DNA of 33,116 bases from Pseudarthrobacter albicanus (GCF_018224015.1 NZ_JAGPOT010000086.1:1-33116); one strand, 5' to 3'. Numbered from the stretch's first letter, positions 7,852 to 17,586 are shown. The notes: generated by a model not told the origin, from the letters alone. Made by a program: numbers and translations.

Positions 7852-8810
7852 GCCTCTACGCCTCCCAGCCGACACCGGCCCCCACGGCCGCGGACGACGA
7901 TCCCCGCCGCTACGAGCACCTGAGCACCATCCGCCTGGAGGATCCGGACGCAATCGCGCGGGCGGCGAAGGCCCGCCGCCGCCATCCCGGCCCCAAGTAC
8001 GGCCGGCAGAACTTCATTGTTGCCGCCGACCACCCGGCCCGCGGCGCCCTCGCCGTGGGAAACGATCCCGTGGCCATGGCGGACCGCCGTCAACTGTTGG
8101 ACCGTCTCCAGATTGCGCTGGCCAATCCGCTCGTTGACGGCATCCTGGCCTCTCCGGACATCATGGACGATCTCCTCCTGCTGGGTGCGCTCGACGGGAA
8201 GCTGGTCTTCGGATCGATGAACCGCGGCGGCCTCTCCGGCCTGGTCAACGAGTTCGATGACCGCTTCACCGGCCACACGGCCGCCGCGCTGGAAGCGCTG
8301 GGCGCCGACGGCGGCAAGATGCTCACGCGGATCTGCCTCGGGGACCCGGACACGGTGTCCACGCTCGAAGCCACAGCGAAGGCCATCGATTCGCTTGCCG
8401 AGCGAAAGCTGATCGCCATGGTGGAGCCCTTCCTCTCCGTCCGTGAACACGGCAAGGTCCGCAACGACCTCTCCACCAACGCCGTGATCAAGTCCATCGC
8501 CATCGCCGAAGGCCTTGGCTCCACGAGCGCCTACACCTGGATGAAGCTGCCGGTGGTGGCCGACATGGAGCGCGTCATGGCGGCCACCACCATGCCGACA
8601 GTGCTGCTGGGCGGGGACCCGGAAGGAACGCAGGACGAGGTCTTCGCCAGCTGGGAGGCCGCTTTGGCCCTCCCCGGTGTCCAGGGCCTCACCGTGGGCC
8701 GGACCCTCCTGTATCCGCAGGACGGCGACGTCGCCGGAGCCGTGGCGACCGCCGCCTCCCTCCTGAACGGCACGCCCGCCCGTAACCGCACCGCAGAAGC
8801 ATCGGAGTGA
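7848..8810 (+). CDS. Cgl0158-family (beta/alpha)8-barrel aldolase, probable IolJ-equivalent
   Basis: A 320-aa TIM-barrel protein of the type encoded between iolC and iolA in Corynebacterium. Class I (DhnA/LacD-like) aldolase features are visible: DHPARG after strand 1, MNRGGLSG, a conserved Lys in TWMKLPVV, and phosphate-binding loops VLLGGD and GLTVGRTLLYP. No class II IolJ lies in this window, so it most likely cleaves 2-deoxy-5-keto-gluconate 6-phosphate into dihydroxyacetone phosphate and malonate semialdehyde, next to the kinase that makes this substrate. The reaction is inferred from pathway position and fold. GTG 7848 overlaps the iolC stop and follows GAAGGAG (7834-7840). Confidence 0.82.
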   Translation: MSLYASQPTPAPTAADDDPRRYEHLSTIRLEDPDAIARAAKARRRHPGPKYGRQNFIVAADHPARGALAVGNDPVAMADRRQLLDRLQIALANPLVDGILASPDIMDDLLLLGALDGKLVFGSMNRGGLSGLVNEFDDRFTGHTAAALEALGADGGKMLTRICLGDPDTVSTLEATAKAIDSLAERKLIAMVEPFLSVREHGKVRNDLSTNAVIKSIAIAEGLGSTSAYTWMKLPVVADMERVMAATTMPTVLLGGDPEGTQDEVFASWEAALALPGVQGLTVGRTLLYPQDGDVAGAVATAASLLNGTPARNRTAEASE

Positions 8811-8813
8811 CCC

Positions 8814-10757
8814 ATGTCAACACGCAGAATGACGGTCGCGCAGGCCGTCGTGGAGTACCTGTCCAGGCAGTACACCGTTGACCGGGTCGGCGGCCAGGAT
8901 TACCGCGAACGGCTGATTCCGGGCACGTTCGGCATCTTCGGCCACGGCAACGTCGCCGGCGTCGGCCAGGCCCTCAAGCAGTACCAGCAGCTGGACCCGA
9001 CCATCATGCCGTACTACCAGGGCCGCAATGAGCAGGCCCAGGTCCACCAGGCCGTGGGCTACGCCCGGCACACCCGCCGGCGGCAGACCTTCGCCATCAG
9101 CACCTCGATCGGACCGGGCTCGACCAACCTGCTCACCGGCGCGGCGCTGGCCACCACGAACCGGCTGCCCGTGCTGCTGCTGCCCAGCGACACGTTCGCC
9201 ACCCGCGCCGCGGACCCCGTGCTGCAGCAGCTGGAACGCCCGGACGCCTACGACGTGACCGTCAACGATGCGTTCCGGCCGCTGTCCAAGTTCTTCGACC
9301 GGGTCTCACGCCCCGAACAGCTGTTCTCGGCGTTCCACCACGGCCTGCGCGTCCTGACGGACCCGGCCGAAACCGGCGCCGTCACCATTTCGCTGCCGCA
9401 GGATGTCCAGGCCGAAGCCTTCGACGTGCCAGAGGAGTTCCTGGCCGAACGCGAGTGGCGCATCCGCCGCCCGGACGCCGACGACGAGGACATCCGCCGC
9501 GCCGCCGAGGCCATCCGCGCCGCGAAGCGCCCGCTGATCATCGCCGGCGGCGGCGTGCTGTACGCCTACGCCAACGTCGAACTGGCGAAGTTCGCCGAGC
9601 TGACCGGCATCCCGGTGGGCAACACCCAGGCCGGCGTCGGCGTCCTGCCCTGGGACCACCCGTTCTCCCTCGGCGCCATCGGCTCCACCGGCACGACGGC
9701 GGCCAACGCCATCGCTGCCGACGCGGACCTGATCATCGGCATTGGCACCCGCTACGAGGACTTCACCACCGCCTCGCGGACCGCGTTCCAGAACCCGGAC
9801 GTGAAGTTCATCAACATCAACGTCGCACCGATCGACGCCTACAAGCACGGCACCGCCCTGCCCATCGTTGCCGACGCCCGCAAGGCCCTGGTCAAGCTGA
9901 ACCAGGCCCTGGGGGGCTACCGCATCGGCGCGGACCTGGAACAGGCCATCGCGGCCGAGAAGACCCGCTGGAACGCCACGGTCGATGAAGCCTACGATAC
10001 CCGGTTCACGCCGCTGCCGGCCCAGAACGAGATCATCGGCGCCACGAACCGCGCCATGGACGCCCAGGACGTGGTCATCTGCGCCGCGGGCTCACTCCCC
10101 GGCGACCTGCACAAGATGTGGCGCGTCCGGGACGCGTTCGGCTACCACGTCGAATATGCCTACTCCTGCATGGGCTACGAAATCCCGGGCGGTCTCGGCG
10201 TCAAGCGCGCGGCGCTGGCCGAAGCCGCTGCGGGCGGCGCGCAGCGCGACGTCGTCGTCATGGTCGGGGACGGCTCCTACCTGATGATGCACACCGAACT
10301 CGTCACGGCCGTCGCCGAGCGGATCAAGCTCATCGTCGTCCTGATCCAGAACCACGGTTACGCCTCCATCGGCTCGCTCTCCGAGTCCCTGGGTTCCCAG
10401 CGCTTCGGCACCCAGTACCGTGCCCTGGATGAGGAGCACCACAGCTTCGACGAAGGCGAACGGCTCCCGGTGGACCTAGCCCTGAACGCCGAAAGCCTCG
10501 GCGTGAACGTCATCCGGATCGAACCGGGGGAGAAGGTCATCGCCGAACTCGAACAGGCCATCCGCGATGCCAAAGCCGCTCCGGAACGCGGCGGCCCGAT
10601 CGTGATCCACGTTGAATCCGATCCGCTGCTGGACGCCCCCGGCTCCGAATCCTGGTGGGACGTTCCGGTGTCCCAGATCTCGGAACTCGAATCCACCCGG
10701 CGGGCTTTCAAGACCTACACCGACCACAAGAACCGCCAGCGCAAGCTGCTGGGCTGA
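8814..10757 (+). CDS. iolD: 3D-(3,5/4)-trihydroxycyclohexane-1,2-dione hydrolase
   Basis: Thiamine-diphosphate enzyme that opens the dione ring to 5-deoxy-glucuronate. At 647 aa it is the usual IolD size and shows the three ThDP-enzyme domains: an N-terminal Pyr domain with the activating Glu in GRNEQAQVHQAVGYA (about residue 71), a central Rossmann domain (AAKRPLIIAGGGVLYA), and a C-terminal PP domain with GDGSYLMMHTEL (about 485) and the closing IQNHGYASIG. It starts 3 bases after the aldolase stop, with a CGGAG ribosome site within the preceding gene. Confidence 0.95.
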   Translation: MSTRRMTVAQAVVEYLSRQYTVDRVGGQDYRERLIPGTFGIFGHGNVAGVGQALKQYQQLDPTIMPYYQGRNEQAQVHQAVGYARHTRRRQTFAISTSIGPGSTNLLTGAALATTNRLPVLLLPSDTFATRAADPVLQQLERPDAYDVTVNDAFRPLSKFFDRVSRPEQLFSAFHHGLRVLTDPAETGAVTISLPQDVQAEAFDVPEEFLAEREWRIRRPDADDEDIRRAAEAIRAAKRPLIIAGGGVLYAYANVELAKFAELTGIPVGNTQAGVGVLPWDHPFSLGAIGSTGTTAANAIAADADLIIGIGTRYEDFTTASRTAFQNPDVKFININVAPIDAYKHGTALPIVADARKALVKLNQALGGYRIGADLEQAIAAEKTRWNATVDEAYDTRFTPLPAQNEIIGATNRAMDAQDVVICAAGSLPGDLHKMWRVRDAFGYHVEYAYSCMGYEIPGGLGVKRAALAEAAAGGAQRDVVVMVGDGSYLMMHTELVTAVAERIKLIVVLIQNHGYASIGSLSESLGSQRFGTQYRALDEEHHSFDEGERLPVDLALNAESLGVNVIRIEPGEKVIAELEQAIRDAKAAPERGGPIVIHVESDPLLDAPGSESWWDVPVSQISELESTRRAFKTYTDHKNRQRKLLG

Positions 10758-10809
10758 ATCCCTTCAGAAGCTGAACCCCTTCAGTAACAGACCAAGGAAG
10801 TCCATTATT

Positions 10810-12447
10810 ATGTCGACGACGACCACCACCAAGACCATCCACCACTTCATCAACGGCGCTGAGACCGCCGGCGAGGGCGACCGCACCCAGCCCGTCTACA
10901 ACCCGGCCACCGGCGCCGTCTCCGCGGAGCTGCGGCTGGCGAACCGGGCGGACCTGGACGCCACCGTTGCGGCCGCCAAGGCGGCTGCGGCCAGCTGGGG
11001 CGACATCTCCCTCGCCAAGCGCACCGCCGTGCTGTTCAAATTCCGCGAACTGGTCGCCGCTCATGTGGACGAGCTCGCCGAGCTGATCACCGCCGAGCAC
11101 GGCAAGGTCCTCTCCGACGCCAAGGGAGAAATAGGCCGCGGCCTGGAAGTCATCGAGTTCGCCTGCGGCATTCCGCAGCTGCTCAAGGGTGACTACTCGG
11201 ACCAGGTCTCCACCGGGATCGATGTCTTCTCGTTCCGCGAGCCCCTCGGCGTCGTTGCGGGCATCACCCCGTTCAACTTCCCGGTCATGGTGCCGCTGTG
11301 GATGGCGCCGATGGCCATCGCCACGGGCAACGCCTTCATCCTCAAGCCCTCCGAGCGCGATCCGTCCGCCTCCATGCTGCTGGCCAGGCTGTGGAAGCAG
11401 GCCGGCCTGCCCGACGGCGTGTTCCAGGTCCTGCACGGCGACAAGGAAACCGTCGACGGGCTCCTGACCCACCCGGACGTCGACGGCATCTCCTTCGTCG
11501 GCTCCACCCCGATCGCCAAGTACGTGCACGAGACAGCCACGGCGCACGGCAAGCGTGTCCAGGCACTGGGCGGGGCGAAGAACCACGCGATCATCATGCC
11601 CGACGCCGATTTGGACAGCGCCGCGGACCACCTGGCCGCCGCCGCCTTCGGTTCTGCCGGTGAACGCTGCATGGCCATTTCCGTTGCTGTCGCCGTCGGC
11701 GACGCCGCCGAACTGCTGGTCAAGAAGGTCGAGGAGCGTGCCCTGGCCGTCAAGGTCGGCAACGGCACCGCCCCCGGCGCCGAAATGGGTCCGGTCATCA
11801 CGCCGGCCTCCAAGGAACGGATCGTCAGGATCGTCACCGAGGCCGAGCAGGCCGGTGCCGCCATGGTGGTGGACGGCCGCGACCTGGTGGTCCCGGGCCA
11901 TGAGGACGGTTTCTGGGTGGGCCCCACCGTCCTGGACCACGTCAAGGCGGAGATGACCGCCTACACCGAGGAAATCTTCGGGCCCGTCCTGGTGGTGGTC
12001 CGGGTGGACGACCTCGATGCAGGCATCGCCCTCGTCAACTCCAACCCCTACGGCAACGGCACCGCCATCTTCACCTCCTCCGGCGCCAACGCCCGCAAGT
12101 TCCAGCGCTCCGTCACGGTGGGCATGATCGGCATCAACGTGCCGCTGCCCGTCCCCGTGGCCTACCACTCCTTCGGCGGCTGGAAGGCATCAATGTTCGG
12201 CGACAAGCACATGTACGGCCCGGAAGGCGTCTCCTTCTACACCCGCGGCAAGGTGGTCACGTCCCGCTGGCCCGAACCGACCCACGCCTCGGGTGCCTCC
12301 TACAACTTCCCGTCGCACGCCGACGACAGCCACGCCGTGCGCCACGACGGCATCGCCGAGGGTCTCCCCGACGAGCTGGCCGGGGGAGAGGACGCTGTCC
12401 CCGGACGCGCCGATGACGACACTGAAGGACGCGGCCGGCGGGACTGA
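10810..12447 (+). CDS. iolA: CoA-acylating methylmalonate/malonate semialdehyde dehydrogenase with altered C-terminus
   Basis: Converts malonate semialdehyde to acetyl-CoA and CO2 with NAD+ and CoA, the last step of inositol catabolism. The ALDH fold is clear: GVVAGITPFNFPVMVPLWMAP near 155, GSTPIAKYVHETA, the catalytic Cys in GSAGERCMA near residue 287, and the C-terminal SFGGWKASMFGD. ATG 10810 follows AAGGAAG at good spacing. The length of 545 aa is about 45 more than is normal. The extra tail (SHADDSHAVRHDG to the end) begins inside a SYNFPS motif, and the in-frame sequence just after the stop encodes SYNFPSN and a second stop, flanked by 16-bp direct repeats. The original C-terminus therefore seems displaced by an insertion. 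Catalytic parts are intact. Confidence 0.93.
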   Translation: MSTTTTTKTIHHFINGAETAGEGDRTQPVYNPATGAVSAELRLANRADLDATVAAAKAAAASWGDISLAKRTAVLFKFRELVAAHVDELAELITAEHGKVLSDAKGEIGRGLEVIEFACGIPQLLKGDYSDQVSTGIDVFSFREPLGVVAGITPFNFPVMVPLWMAPMAIATGNAFILKPSERDPSASMLLARLWKQAGLPDGVFQVLHGDKETVDGLLTHPDVDGISFVGSTPIAKYVHETATAHGKRVQALGGAKNHAIIMPDADLDSAADHLAAAAFGSAGERCMAISVAVAVGDAAELLVKKVEERALAVKVGNGTAPGAEMGPVITPASKERIVRIVTEAEQAGAAMVVDGRDLVVPGHEDGFWVGPTVLDHVKAEMTAYTEEIFGPVLVVVRVDDLDAGIALVNSNPYGNGTAIFTSSGANARKFQRSVTVGMIGINVPLPVPVAYHSFGGWKASMFGDKHMYGPEGVSFYTRGKVVTSRWPEPTHASGASYNFPSHADDSHAVRHDGIAEGLPDELAGGEDAVPGRADDDTEGRGRRD

Positions 12448-12467
12448 ACGACCTCCTACAACTTCCC
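12296..12467 (+). repeat. 16-bp direct repeats bounding a 156-bp insertion-like segment in iolA
   Basis: CCTCCTACAACTTCCC occurs at 12296-12311 inside iolA and again at 12452-12467 just past its stop. The offset is 156 bp, exactly 52 codons. The second copy continues CTCCAACTGA, reading SYNFPSN-stop in the iolA frame, which looks like the native gene end. The segment between adds a charged 45-residue tail with its own stop (12445-12447). Confidence 0.85.
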
Positions 12468-12519
12468 CTCCAACTGACCACTCGCCCCGCGAGGAAGACT
12501 CGAGAAAGACAACGCTGTC

Positions 12520-13437
12520 ATGACTGAAGTAGAGAACAAGCTGATCATCGGCACCGCGCCGGACTCCTGGGGCGTCTGGTTTGCGGATGACCCCAAGCAG
12601 ACCCCGTGGGAGCGGTTCCTCGACGAGGTGGCCGAAGCCGGCTACAAGTGGATCGAGCTCGGCCCCTACGGTTACCTCCCCAGCGATCCCGCCCGGCTGG
12701 CCGAGGAACTCAAGCAGCGCGATCTGAAGGTCACCGCCGGCACCGTGTTCACCGCCTTCCACCGCGGCGTGGACCAGTGGGAAACGGCCTGGGAGCCGGC
12801 CCGCAAGGTTGCAGAACTCACCGCAGCCATGGGCGGCGAGCACATCGTGGTCATCCCGGCCATGTGGCGCGACGACGTCACCGGCGAAGCCGTGGAGAGC
12901 GGCGAGCTCACCGAGCAGGCCTGGAGCGACCTGTTCAGCGGCCACAACCGCCTCGGCAAGACGCTGCTGGAGGACTTCGGCCTGAAGCAGCAGTTCCACT
13001 CGCACGCAGACTCGCACGTGGGGGCGCAGGAGGACATCGAGACCCTGCTGGCCGCCACGGATTCCAAGTACCTGAACCTGTGCCTGGACACCGGCCACGC
13101 CGAATACTGCGGCGCGTCCAGCCTTGAGCTGATCAAGAGCTACCCGGACCGGATCGGCTACCTGCACCTGAAGCAGATCAACCCGGACATCCTCCGGAAG
13201 GTCAATGCGGAAAACATGACCTGGGCCGCCGCCAACCTGGCCGGCGTCATGACCGAACCGCCCAACGGGCTGCCGGACCTGCGCGCCGTGATCGAAGCCG
13301 TCGAGGCGCTGAACCGGCCCATCTTCGGCATCGTGGAACAGGACATGTACCCGGTAGCCTTTGATGTCCCCATGCCGATCGCCAAGCGCACCCGCAACTA
13401 CCTGCTCTCCTGCGGCTCCCGCACCGCCGTCAACTAG
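12520..13437 (+). CDS. iolE: Inosose dehydratase-type TIM-barrel protein
   Basis: Sugar-isomerase-like TIM barrel (AP endonuclease family 2 fold) that dehydrates 2-keto-myo-inositol to the trihydroxycyclohexane dione. The N-terminus GTAPDSWGVWFADDP is the IolE hallmark, with metal-ligand segments WIELGPYG, FHSHADSHVG, LCLDTGHAEY, GYLHLKQ and IVEQDMYP. The length of 305 aa is normal. It starts at ATG 12520, 72 bases after the present iolA stop, in the stretch that holds the displaced iolA end; the ribosome site is weak (GAGAAAG, 12502-12508). Co-oriented with the rest of the iol operon. Confidence 0.9.
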   Translation: MTEVENKLIIGTAPDSWGVWFADDPKQTPWERFLDEVAEAGYKWIELGPYGYLPSDPARLAEELKQRDLKVTAGTVFTAFHRGVDQWETAWEPARKVAELTAAMGGEHIVVIPAMWRDDVTGEAVESGELTEQAWSDLFSGHNRLGKTLLEDFGLKQQFHSHADSHVGAQEDIETLLAATDSKYLNLCLDTGHAEYCGASSLELIKSYPDRIGYLHLKQINPDILRKVNAENMTWAAANLAGVMTEPPNGLPDLRAVIEAVEALNRPIFGIVEQDMYPVAFDVPMPIAKRTRNYLLSCGSRTAVN

Positions 13438-13478
13438 ACGCGGCTTGCTCAAACCTCCCGAAACCAAAGGAAAGAACA

Positions 13479-14492
13479 ATGACTGAAACCCTTCGCGTAG
13501 CCGTCATCGGCGCCGGCCGTATGGGCGCAGACCACATCCACCGGCTCAACACCCGCATCCACGGCGCGGAAGTTGCCGCCGTCGTCGACGTCGACCTCGC
13601 CCGTGCTCAGGCGGCCATCGAAGGCATCCCGGGCGCCGTCGCCCTCGCCGATGCCGACGAAGCACTCAACAACGGTGACGTCAACGCCGTGCTGATCGCC
13701 ACCCCCGGATTCCTGCACGAGGAAATCCTGCTCAAGGCGATCGCCAAAGACATCCCGATCCTCTGCGAGAAGCCGCTGACCCCGGGTGCCGAGTCCGCCT
13801 GGAAGATCGTCGAGGCCGAAGAAAAGCTGGGCCACAAGCGCATCCAGGTCGGCTTCATGCGCCGCTTCGACGCTGAGTACGCCGCCCTGGGCAAGATCAT
13901 CCGCGACTCCGAGCTCGGTGAACTGCTCATGCTGCACCACCAGCACCGCAACCCCACCACCCCCACGGGCTTCACCAATGAGATGCTGATCAACGACTCC
14001 GTGGTCCATGAATTCGATGCGATCCGCTACTTCACGGGCGAGGAAATCACCTCAGTCCAGGTCCGCCTCGGCAAGGCCACCAGGAACGCCCCGGCCGGCC
14101 AGCACGACCCGCAGCACGTCCTGATCGAGACCGAGTCCGGCGTGCTGGCCGATGTCGAGATCTACGTCAACGCCAAGTTCGGTTACGAAGTGGCAACCCA
14201 GGCCTCCTTCGAGGACGGCATCGTCAGCATCGGCGGAGACAAGGGGCCGTACACGCGCACCGCCGGCCGCTGGGGCGGCACCGTCACCCCCAGCTTCGAG
14301 GAGCGCTTCGGCCCGGCATACGACGTCGAAATCCAGTCCTGGGTTGACGCTGCCCGGCGCGGCGAAATCGGCGGCCCCACCGCCTGGGACGGCTACGCCA
14401 CCGCGGCCTGCTGCGAAGCCGGCGTGGACGCGCAGAAGAACGGCGAGAAGGTCGCCGTGAAGCTGAACGCCAAGCCCGCCCTCTACCGCTAG
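13479..14492 (+). CDS. iolG: Inositol 2-dehydrogenase (Gfo/Idh/MocA family)
   Basis: NAD-dependent oxidation of myo-inositol to 2-keto-myo-inositol, the first pathway step. The N-terminal Rossmann domain has GAGRMGADHIHRL (about residues 11-23), the EKPL motif carries the conserved Lys (about 100), and VVHEFDAIRYF holds the catalytic His/Asp pair. The length of 337 aa is standard for IolG. The ribosome site AAAGGAAAG (13466-13474) precedes ATG 13479. Among the three intact Gfo/Idh proteins in this window it is the best IolG candidate, because it lies inside the iol operon between iolE and iolH. Confidence 0.9.
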   Translation: MTETLRVAVIGAGRMGADHIHRLNTRIHGAEVAAVVDVDLARAQAAIEGIPGAVALADADEALNNGDVNAVLIATPGFLHEEILLKAIAKDIPILCEKPLTPGAESAWKIVEAEEKLGHKRIQVGFMRRFDAEYAALGKIIRDSELGELLMLHHQHRNPTTPTGFTNEMLINDSVVHEFDAIRYFTGEEITSVQVRLGKATRNAPAGQHDPQHVLIETESGVLADVEIYVNAKFGYEVATQASFEDGIVSIGGDKGPYTRTAGRWGGTVTPSFEERFGPAYDVEIQSWVDAARRGEIGGPTAWDGYATAACCEAGVDAQKNGEKVAVKLNAKPALYR

Positions 14493-14544
14493 ACGCGAGC
14501 CAAGCCGCAATTCCGCCGCCTGATCCACAATGGAGTGTTCCTAA

Positions 14545-15420
14545 GTGAAAATCGCCCTTGACCCCACGCCGTTCCACCACAGCCATGGCCTCCTGGAGTT
14601 CCCCCGGGTGGTCGCTGACCTCGGCTACGAGTACATGCAGATGACCCCGCACCCGGACTTCATCCCGTTCTTCAACCACCCCAAGGCTGATGACGAGCTC
14701 GTGGCCCAGCTGGCCAAGTCCTGCAAGGATGCGGGAATCGAGATCGCCTCTGTGCTGCCGGTGCTGCGTTGGTCAGGCCCTGATGAGGATGCCCGTGAGG
14801 CAGCGGTCCGGTACTGGAAGCGCGCCATCCAGATCACGGTGGACCTGGGCGTCGGCACCATGAACACCGAGTTCAGTGGCCGTCCCGAGAAGGCCGAGGA
14901 ATCCGAGCGGGCCTTCTACCGCTCCATGGAGGAACTGCTGCCGATCATCGAACGGGAGGGGATCGACCTGCTGATCGATCCCCACCCGGACGACTTCGTG
15001 GAGGAGGGTTTGGCCGCCATCCGGGTGATCCGCGGCCTGAACTCCAAGAACGTGGGCCTGGTTTACGTGGCCTCGCACAGCTTCCACATGAAGAACCCGC
15101 CGCTGGACATCATGCGGGCGGCGGGGGACAAGCTGCGCCTGGTCCATGTCGCGGACACCATGGACCACCATGCCTCGCACGGGCTGCGCTACATCACCAA
15201 CCCGCCCGGCAACCCGGTCCGCGTGCACCAGCACCTGAAAATTGGCGACGGCGACGTCAACTGGGCCGAGTTCTTCGGCGGCCTGAAGGAAATCGGCTTC
15301 CTGGACCGCGAGGACACGGTCATGGTCTCCAGCGTCTTCGCCGAGGAGGACGACGCCGCCGAGGTCTCCCGCTACCAGCTGGAAACGATGCAGCAGCACA
15401 TCGAAAAGGTGAGCGTATGA
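14545..15420 (+). CDS. iolH: IolH-like sugar phosphate isomerase/epimerase family protein
   Basis: A 291-aa TIM-barrel protein of the AP endonuclease 2 fold, matching the IolH position in actinobacterial inositol operons. Likely metal ligands appear in [42 protein letters not shown] and [13 protein letters not shown]. The exact reaction of IolH is not settled; it may isomerise or epimerise inositol or inosose forms. GTG 14545 follows GGAG at 14532-14535. The stop overlaps the transporter start by 4 bases (ATGA), which couples the two. Confidence 0.85.
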   Translation: MKIALDPTPFHHSHGLLEFPRVVADLGYEYMQMTPHPDFIPFFNHPKADDELVAQLAKSCKDAGIEIASVLPVLRWSGPDEDAREAAVRYWKRAIQITVDLGVGTMNTEFSGRPEKAEESERAFYRSMEELLPIIEREGIDLLIDPHPDDFVEEGLAAIRVIRGLNSKNVGLVYVASHSFHMKNPPLDIMRAAGDKLRLVHVADTMDHHASHGLRYITNPPGNPVRVHQHLKIGDGDVNWAEFFGGLKEIGFLDREDTVMVSSVFAEEDDAAEVSRYQLETMQQHIEKVSV

Positions 15421-16913
15421 CGACGTCCGACAAAACGGCGCCCGCCAAAACGGCGACGAACTCAGCTCCTGCCGGGGCCGAGGCCGATTCCGCGGTCGGA
15501 GAAGCCGCAGCCCGGACAACCGGGGGAGCATCGAATCCCAGGGGCTTCATGCGGCGCGTGGCGCTGTTCTCCACGTTTGGCGGCCTCCTTTTCGGCTATG
15601 ACACCGGCGTTATCAATGGCGCCCTGCCGTTCATGCAGCGGGACCTCGGCCTCACCCCGCTGACCGAGGGGCTCGTGACCTCCACACTGCTCTTCGGGGC
15701 GGCGTTCGGTGCCATCTCTGCGGGCCGGCTGTCCGACCGCTTCGGCCGGCGCCGGACCATCATGGGGCTCGCGTTGATCTTTGCGGTCGCCACCATCGCC
15801 TGCTCCATCTCGCCCAGCACCGAACTGCTGATCGCCTCCCGCACCCTGCTGGGCCTTGCCGTCGGCGGAGCGTCGGTGATCGTTCCGGTCTACCTCGCGG
15901 AAATGTCCCCGGCGGCCCAGCGCGGACGAATCGTGACGCAGAACGAGCTCATGATTGTGACCGGACAGTTCCTGGCCTTCACGTTCAACGCCGTGCTGGG
16001 CAACGCCTTCCCGGAGGCCTCCCACGTGTGGCGGTGGATGCTCGTCATTGCCACGCTGCCGGCTGTGGTTCTGTGGTTCGGAATGCTTCTGCTGCCTGAA
16101 AGCCCCCGCTGGTTGGCTTCGGCCGGCCGCTTCGGTGAAGTACTTGAGGTACTGCGCCGGTCGCGCGCCTCGGATGATATTTCCACCGAGTTCGATGAAG
16201 TCCGGCAGGCTGCGAGGGAAGATTACCAATCCAACCTTGGCACCTTCCGTGACATCACGGTTCCGTGGATCCGGCGCATCTTCGTCGTCGGGCTGGGCAT
16301 GGCCGTGATCAACCAGATCAGCGGCGTCAACGCCATCATGTACTACGGCACCTCCATCCTCTCCAGCTCGGGCTTCGGTGACCAGGGCGCACTCATCGCC
16401 AACGTCGTCAACGGCGTCACTTCGGTGGTCGCCGTCGTCGTCGGGATGTCACTCATGTCGCGGTTGCCCCGGAAGTCCATGCTGATCGTTGGCCTGACCG
16501 GCACGGCATCATCCCTGCTGGCCATCGGCATCATCTCCATGCTCATCCCGGAGGGCACCCTCCGCGGCTATCTGGTGCTGCTGTTCATGGTGACGTTCCT
16601 CGCTTCCATGCAGTCCTGCATTGGCACCGTGACGTGGCTGACGATGGCCGAAATCTTCCCGCTGCATGTCCGCGGCATTGCCATGGGCATCTGTGTCTTC
16701 GTGCTGTGGATGATCAACTTCCTGATCGGGTTCTTCTTCCCGCAGATGGTTTCCTGGATTGGCGTCTCGGCGACGTTCTTCATCTTCGTCGTGCTCCAGT
16801 TGGCCGCGATCGTCTGGGTGAAGCGCGTGGTTCCGGAGACCCGGGGCAAGAGCCTTGAGGACCTGGAGCACTTCTTCAAGCAGCCTGCCGCCAAGGAACC
16901 CGTCACCGCATAG
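15417..16913 (+). CDS. iolT: MFS sugar porter, probable myo-inositol/proton symporter
   Basis: Twelve-helix sugar-porter-family transporter of 498 aa. Family signatures are present: [19 protein letters not shown] in helix 1, [12 protein letters not shown] between helices 2 and 3, PESPRWL before the central loop, [13 protein letters not shown] in helix 7, and [13 protein letters not shown] at the end. A 45-residue Ala/Thr-rich N-terminal extension precedes helix 1. It is last in the iol operon, overlaps iolH and is followed by a strong terminator. Inositol specificity is inferred from operon position. Confidence 0.88.
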   Translation: MTTSDKTAPAKTATNSAPAGAEADSAVGEAAARTTGGASNPRGFMRRVALFSTFGGLLFGYDTGVINGALPFMQRDLGLTPLTEGLVTSTLLFGAAFGAISAGRLSDRFGRRRTIMGLALIFAVATIACSISPSTELLIASRTLLGLAVGGASVIVPVYLAEMSPAAQRGRIVTQNELMIVTGQFLAFTFNAVLGNAFPEASHVWRWMLVIATLPAVVLWFGMLLLPESPRWLASAGRFGEVLEVLRRSRASDDISTEFDEVRQAAREDYQSNLGTFRDITVPWIRRIFVVGLGMAVINQISGVNAIMYYGTSILSSSGFGDQGALIANVVNGVTSVVAVVVGMSLMSRLPRKSMLIVGLTGTASSLLAIGIISMLIPEGTLRGYLVLLFMVTFLASMQSCIGTVTWLTMAEIFPLHVRGIAMGICVFVLWMINFLIGFFFPQMVSWIGVSATFFIFVVLQLAAIVWVKRVVPETRGKSLEDLEHFFKQPAAKEPVTA

Positions 16914-16927
16914 CGTTACCAGCAGGT

Positions 16928-16964
16928 AGCCCCGCTCCGCGATTCTTCGCGGAGCGGGGCTTTG
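16928..16964. terminator. Intrinsic terminator at the end of the iol operon
   Basis: AGCCCCGCTCCGCG (16928-16941) pairs perfectly with 16948-16961 around the 6-nt loop ATTCTT; TTTG follows. It lies between the convergent iolT and marR genes and may work for both. Confidence 0.9.
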
Positions 16965-16975
16965 TGCGGTTCGGG

Positions 16976-17425
16976 CTAGACTCCTGCGTGCAGCCTGGGG
17001 AGCGCATCAACCAGCGGTGCCAGTTCCGGCACCTCGTGCGCCTCCGCCAGGGCGCGCTCCAGCGTGGCATCGTGGACAGGGCGGGTGTGCTCCAGCAGCT
17101 TGAGGCCGGCGGGGGTGAGTTCGGTGTAGATCCCGCGGCGGTCATCCGCGCACAGGATCCGGGTCAGCAGGCCGCGGTCCTCCAGCCGGTTCACCAGCCG
17201 CGTGGTGGCGCTGGCGCTCAACGCGGTGGCGCGGGCCAGCTGCTGCATCCGCATGTGCCAGCCGTCCTGGCGGCTCAGCGCATCCAGCACGGTGTACTCC
17301 ACGACTGACAGCTGCGCCTCGGCCTGGAGCGAGCGCTCCAGCTCCGCCTCGATCAGCCCGTGCAGGGCCGCCAGCGTCCGCCAGCCCTGCGCCCGGACCT
17401 CGACGGCGTCGTCCTTGATGCCCAT
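16976..17425 (-). CDS. MarR-family transcriptional regulator
   Basis: A 149-aa winged-helix regulator. The MarR core is visible as LSVVEYTVLDALS, MRMQQLARATALSASATTRLVNRLEDRGLLTR (recognition helix) and the wing CADDRRGIYTELTPAG. The ATG near 17425 (MGIKDDAVEV) is chosen over an upstream in-frame ATG at 17479 because GGAAGGGAG lies 6 bases before it. It is divergent from an MFS efflux gene, the usual arrangement where MarR represses the pump and is released by the pump substrate. No link to inositol is evident. Confidence 0.9.
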   Translation of the reverse strand: MGIKDDAVEVRAQGWRTLAALHGLIEAELERSLQAEAQLSVVEYTVLDALSRQDGWHMRMQQLARATALSASATTRLVNRLEDRGLLTRILCADDRRGIYTELTPAGLKLLEHTRPVHDATLERALAEAHEVPELAPLVDALPRLHAGV

Positions 17426-17481
17426 CTGATGCTCCCTTCCAATCAGCCCGCTCCTCCCCGAAAAGCGGGCAGCCCACAAAG

Positions 17482-17537
17482 TAGTTGCTTGCGCGGGATA
17501 ATCGCTTGTGCAACAATAAATAACGCGTCTGCAACTA
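17482..17537. promoter_or_regulatory. marR/MFS divergent control region with candidate MarR operators
   Basis: In the 161-bp gap between divergent starts, TAGTTGC (17482-17488) and GCAACTA (17531-17537) form a 7-bp inverted repeat, and TTGT-GCA-ACAA (17506-17516) is a compact palindrome between them. An A/T-rich stretch (AATAAATAA, 17515-17523) in this GC-rich genome marks likely -10 elements. Confidence 0.45.
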
Positions 17538-17586
17538 ATAGCTTACGCTTCCGCTATCTCCCCGTACAGTTTCGAAGGAGCTTCCC

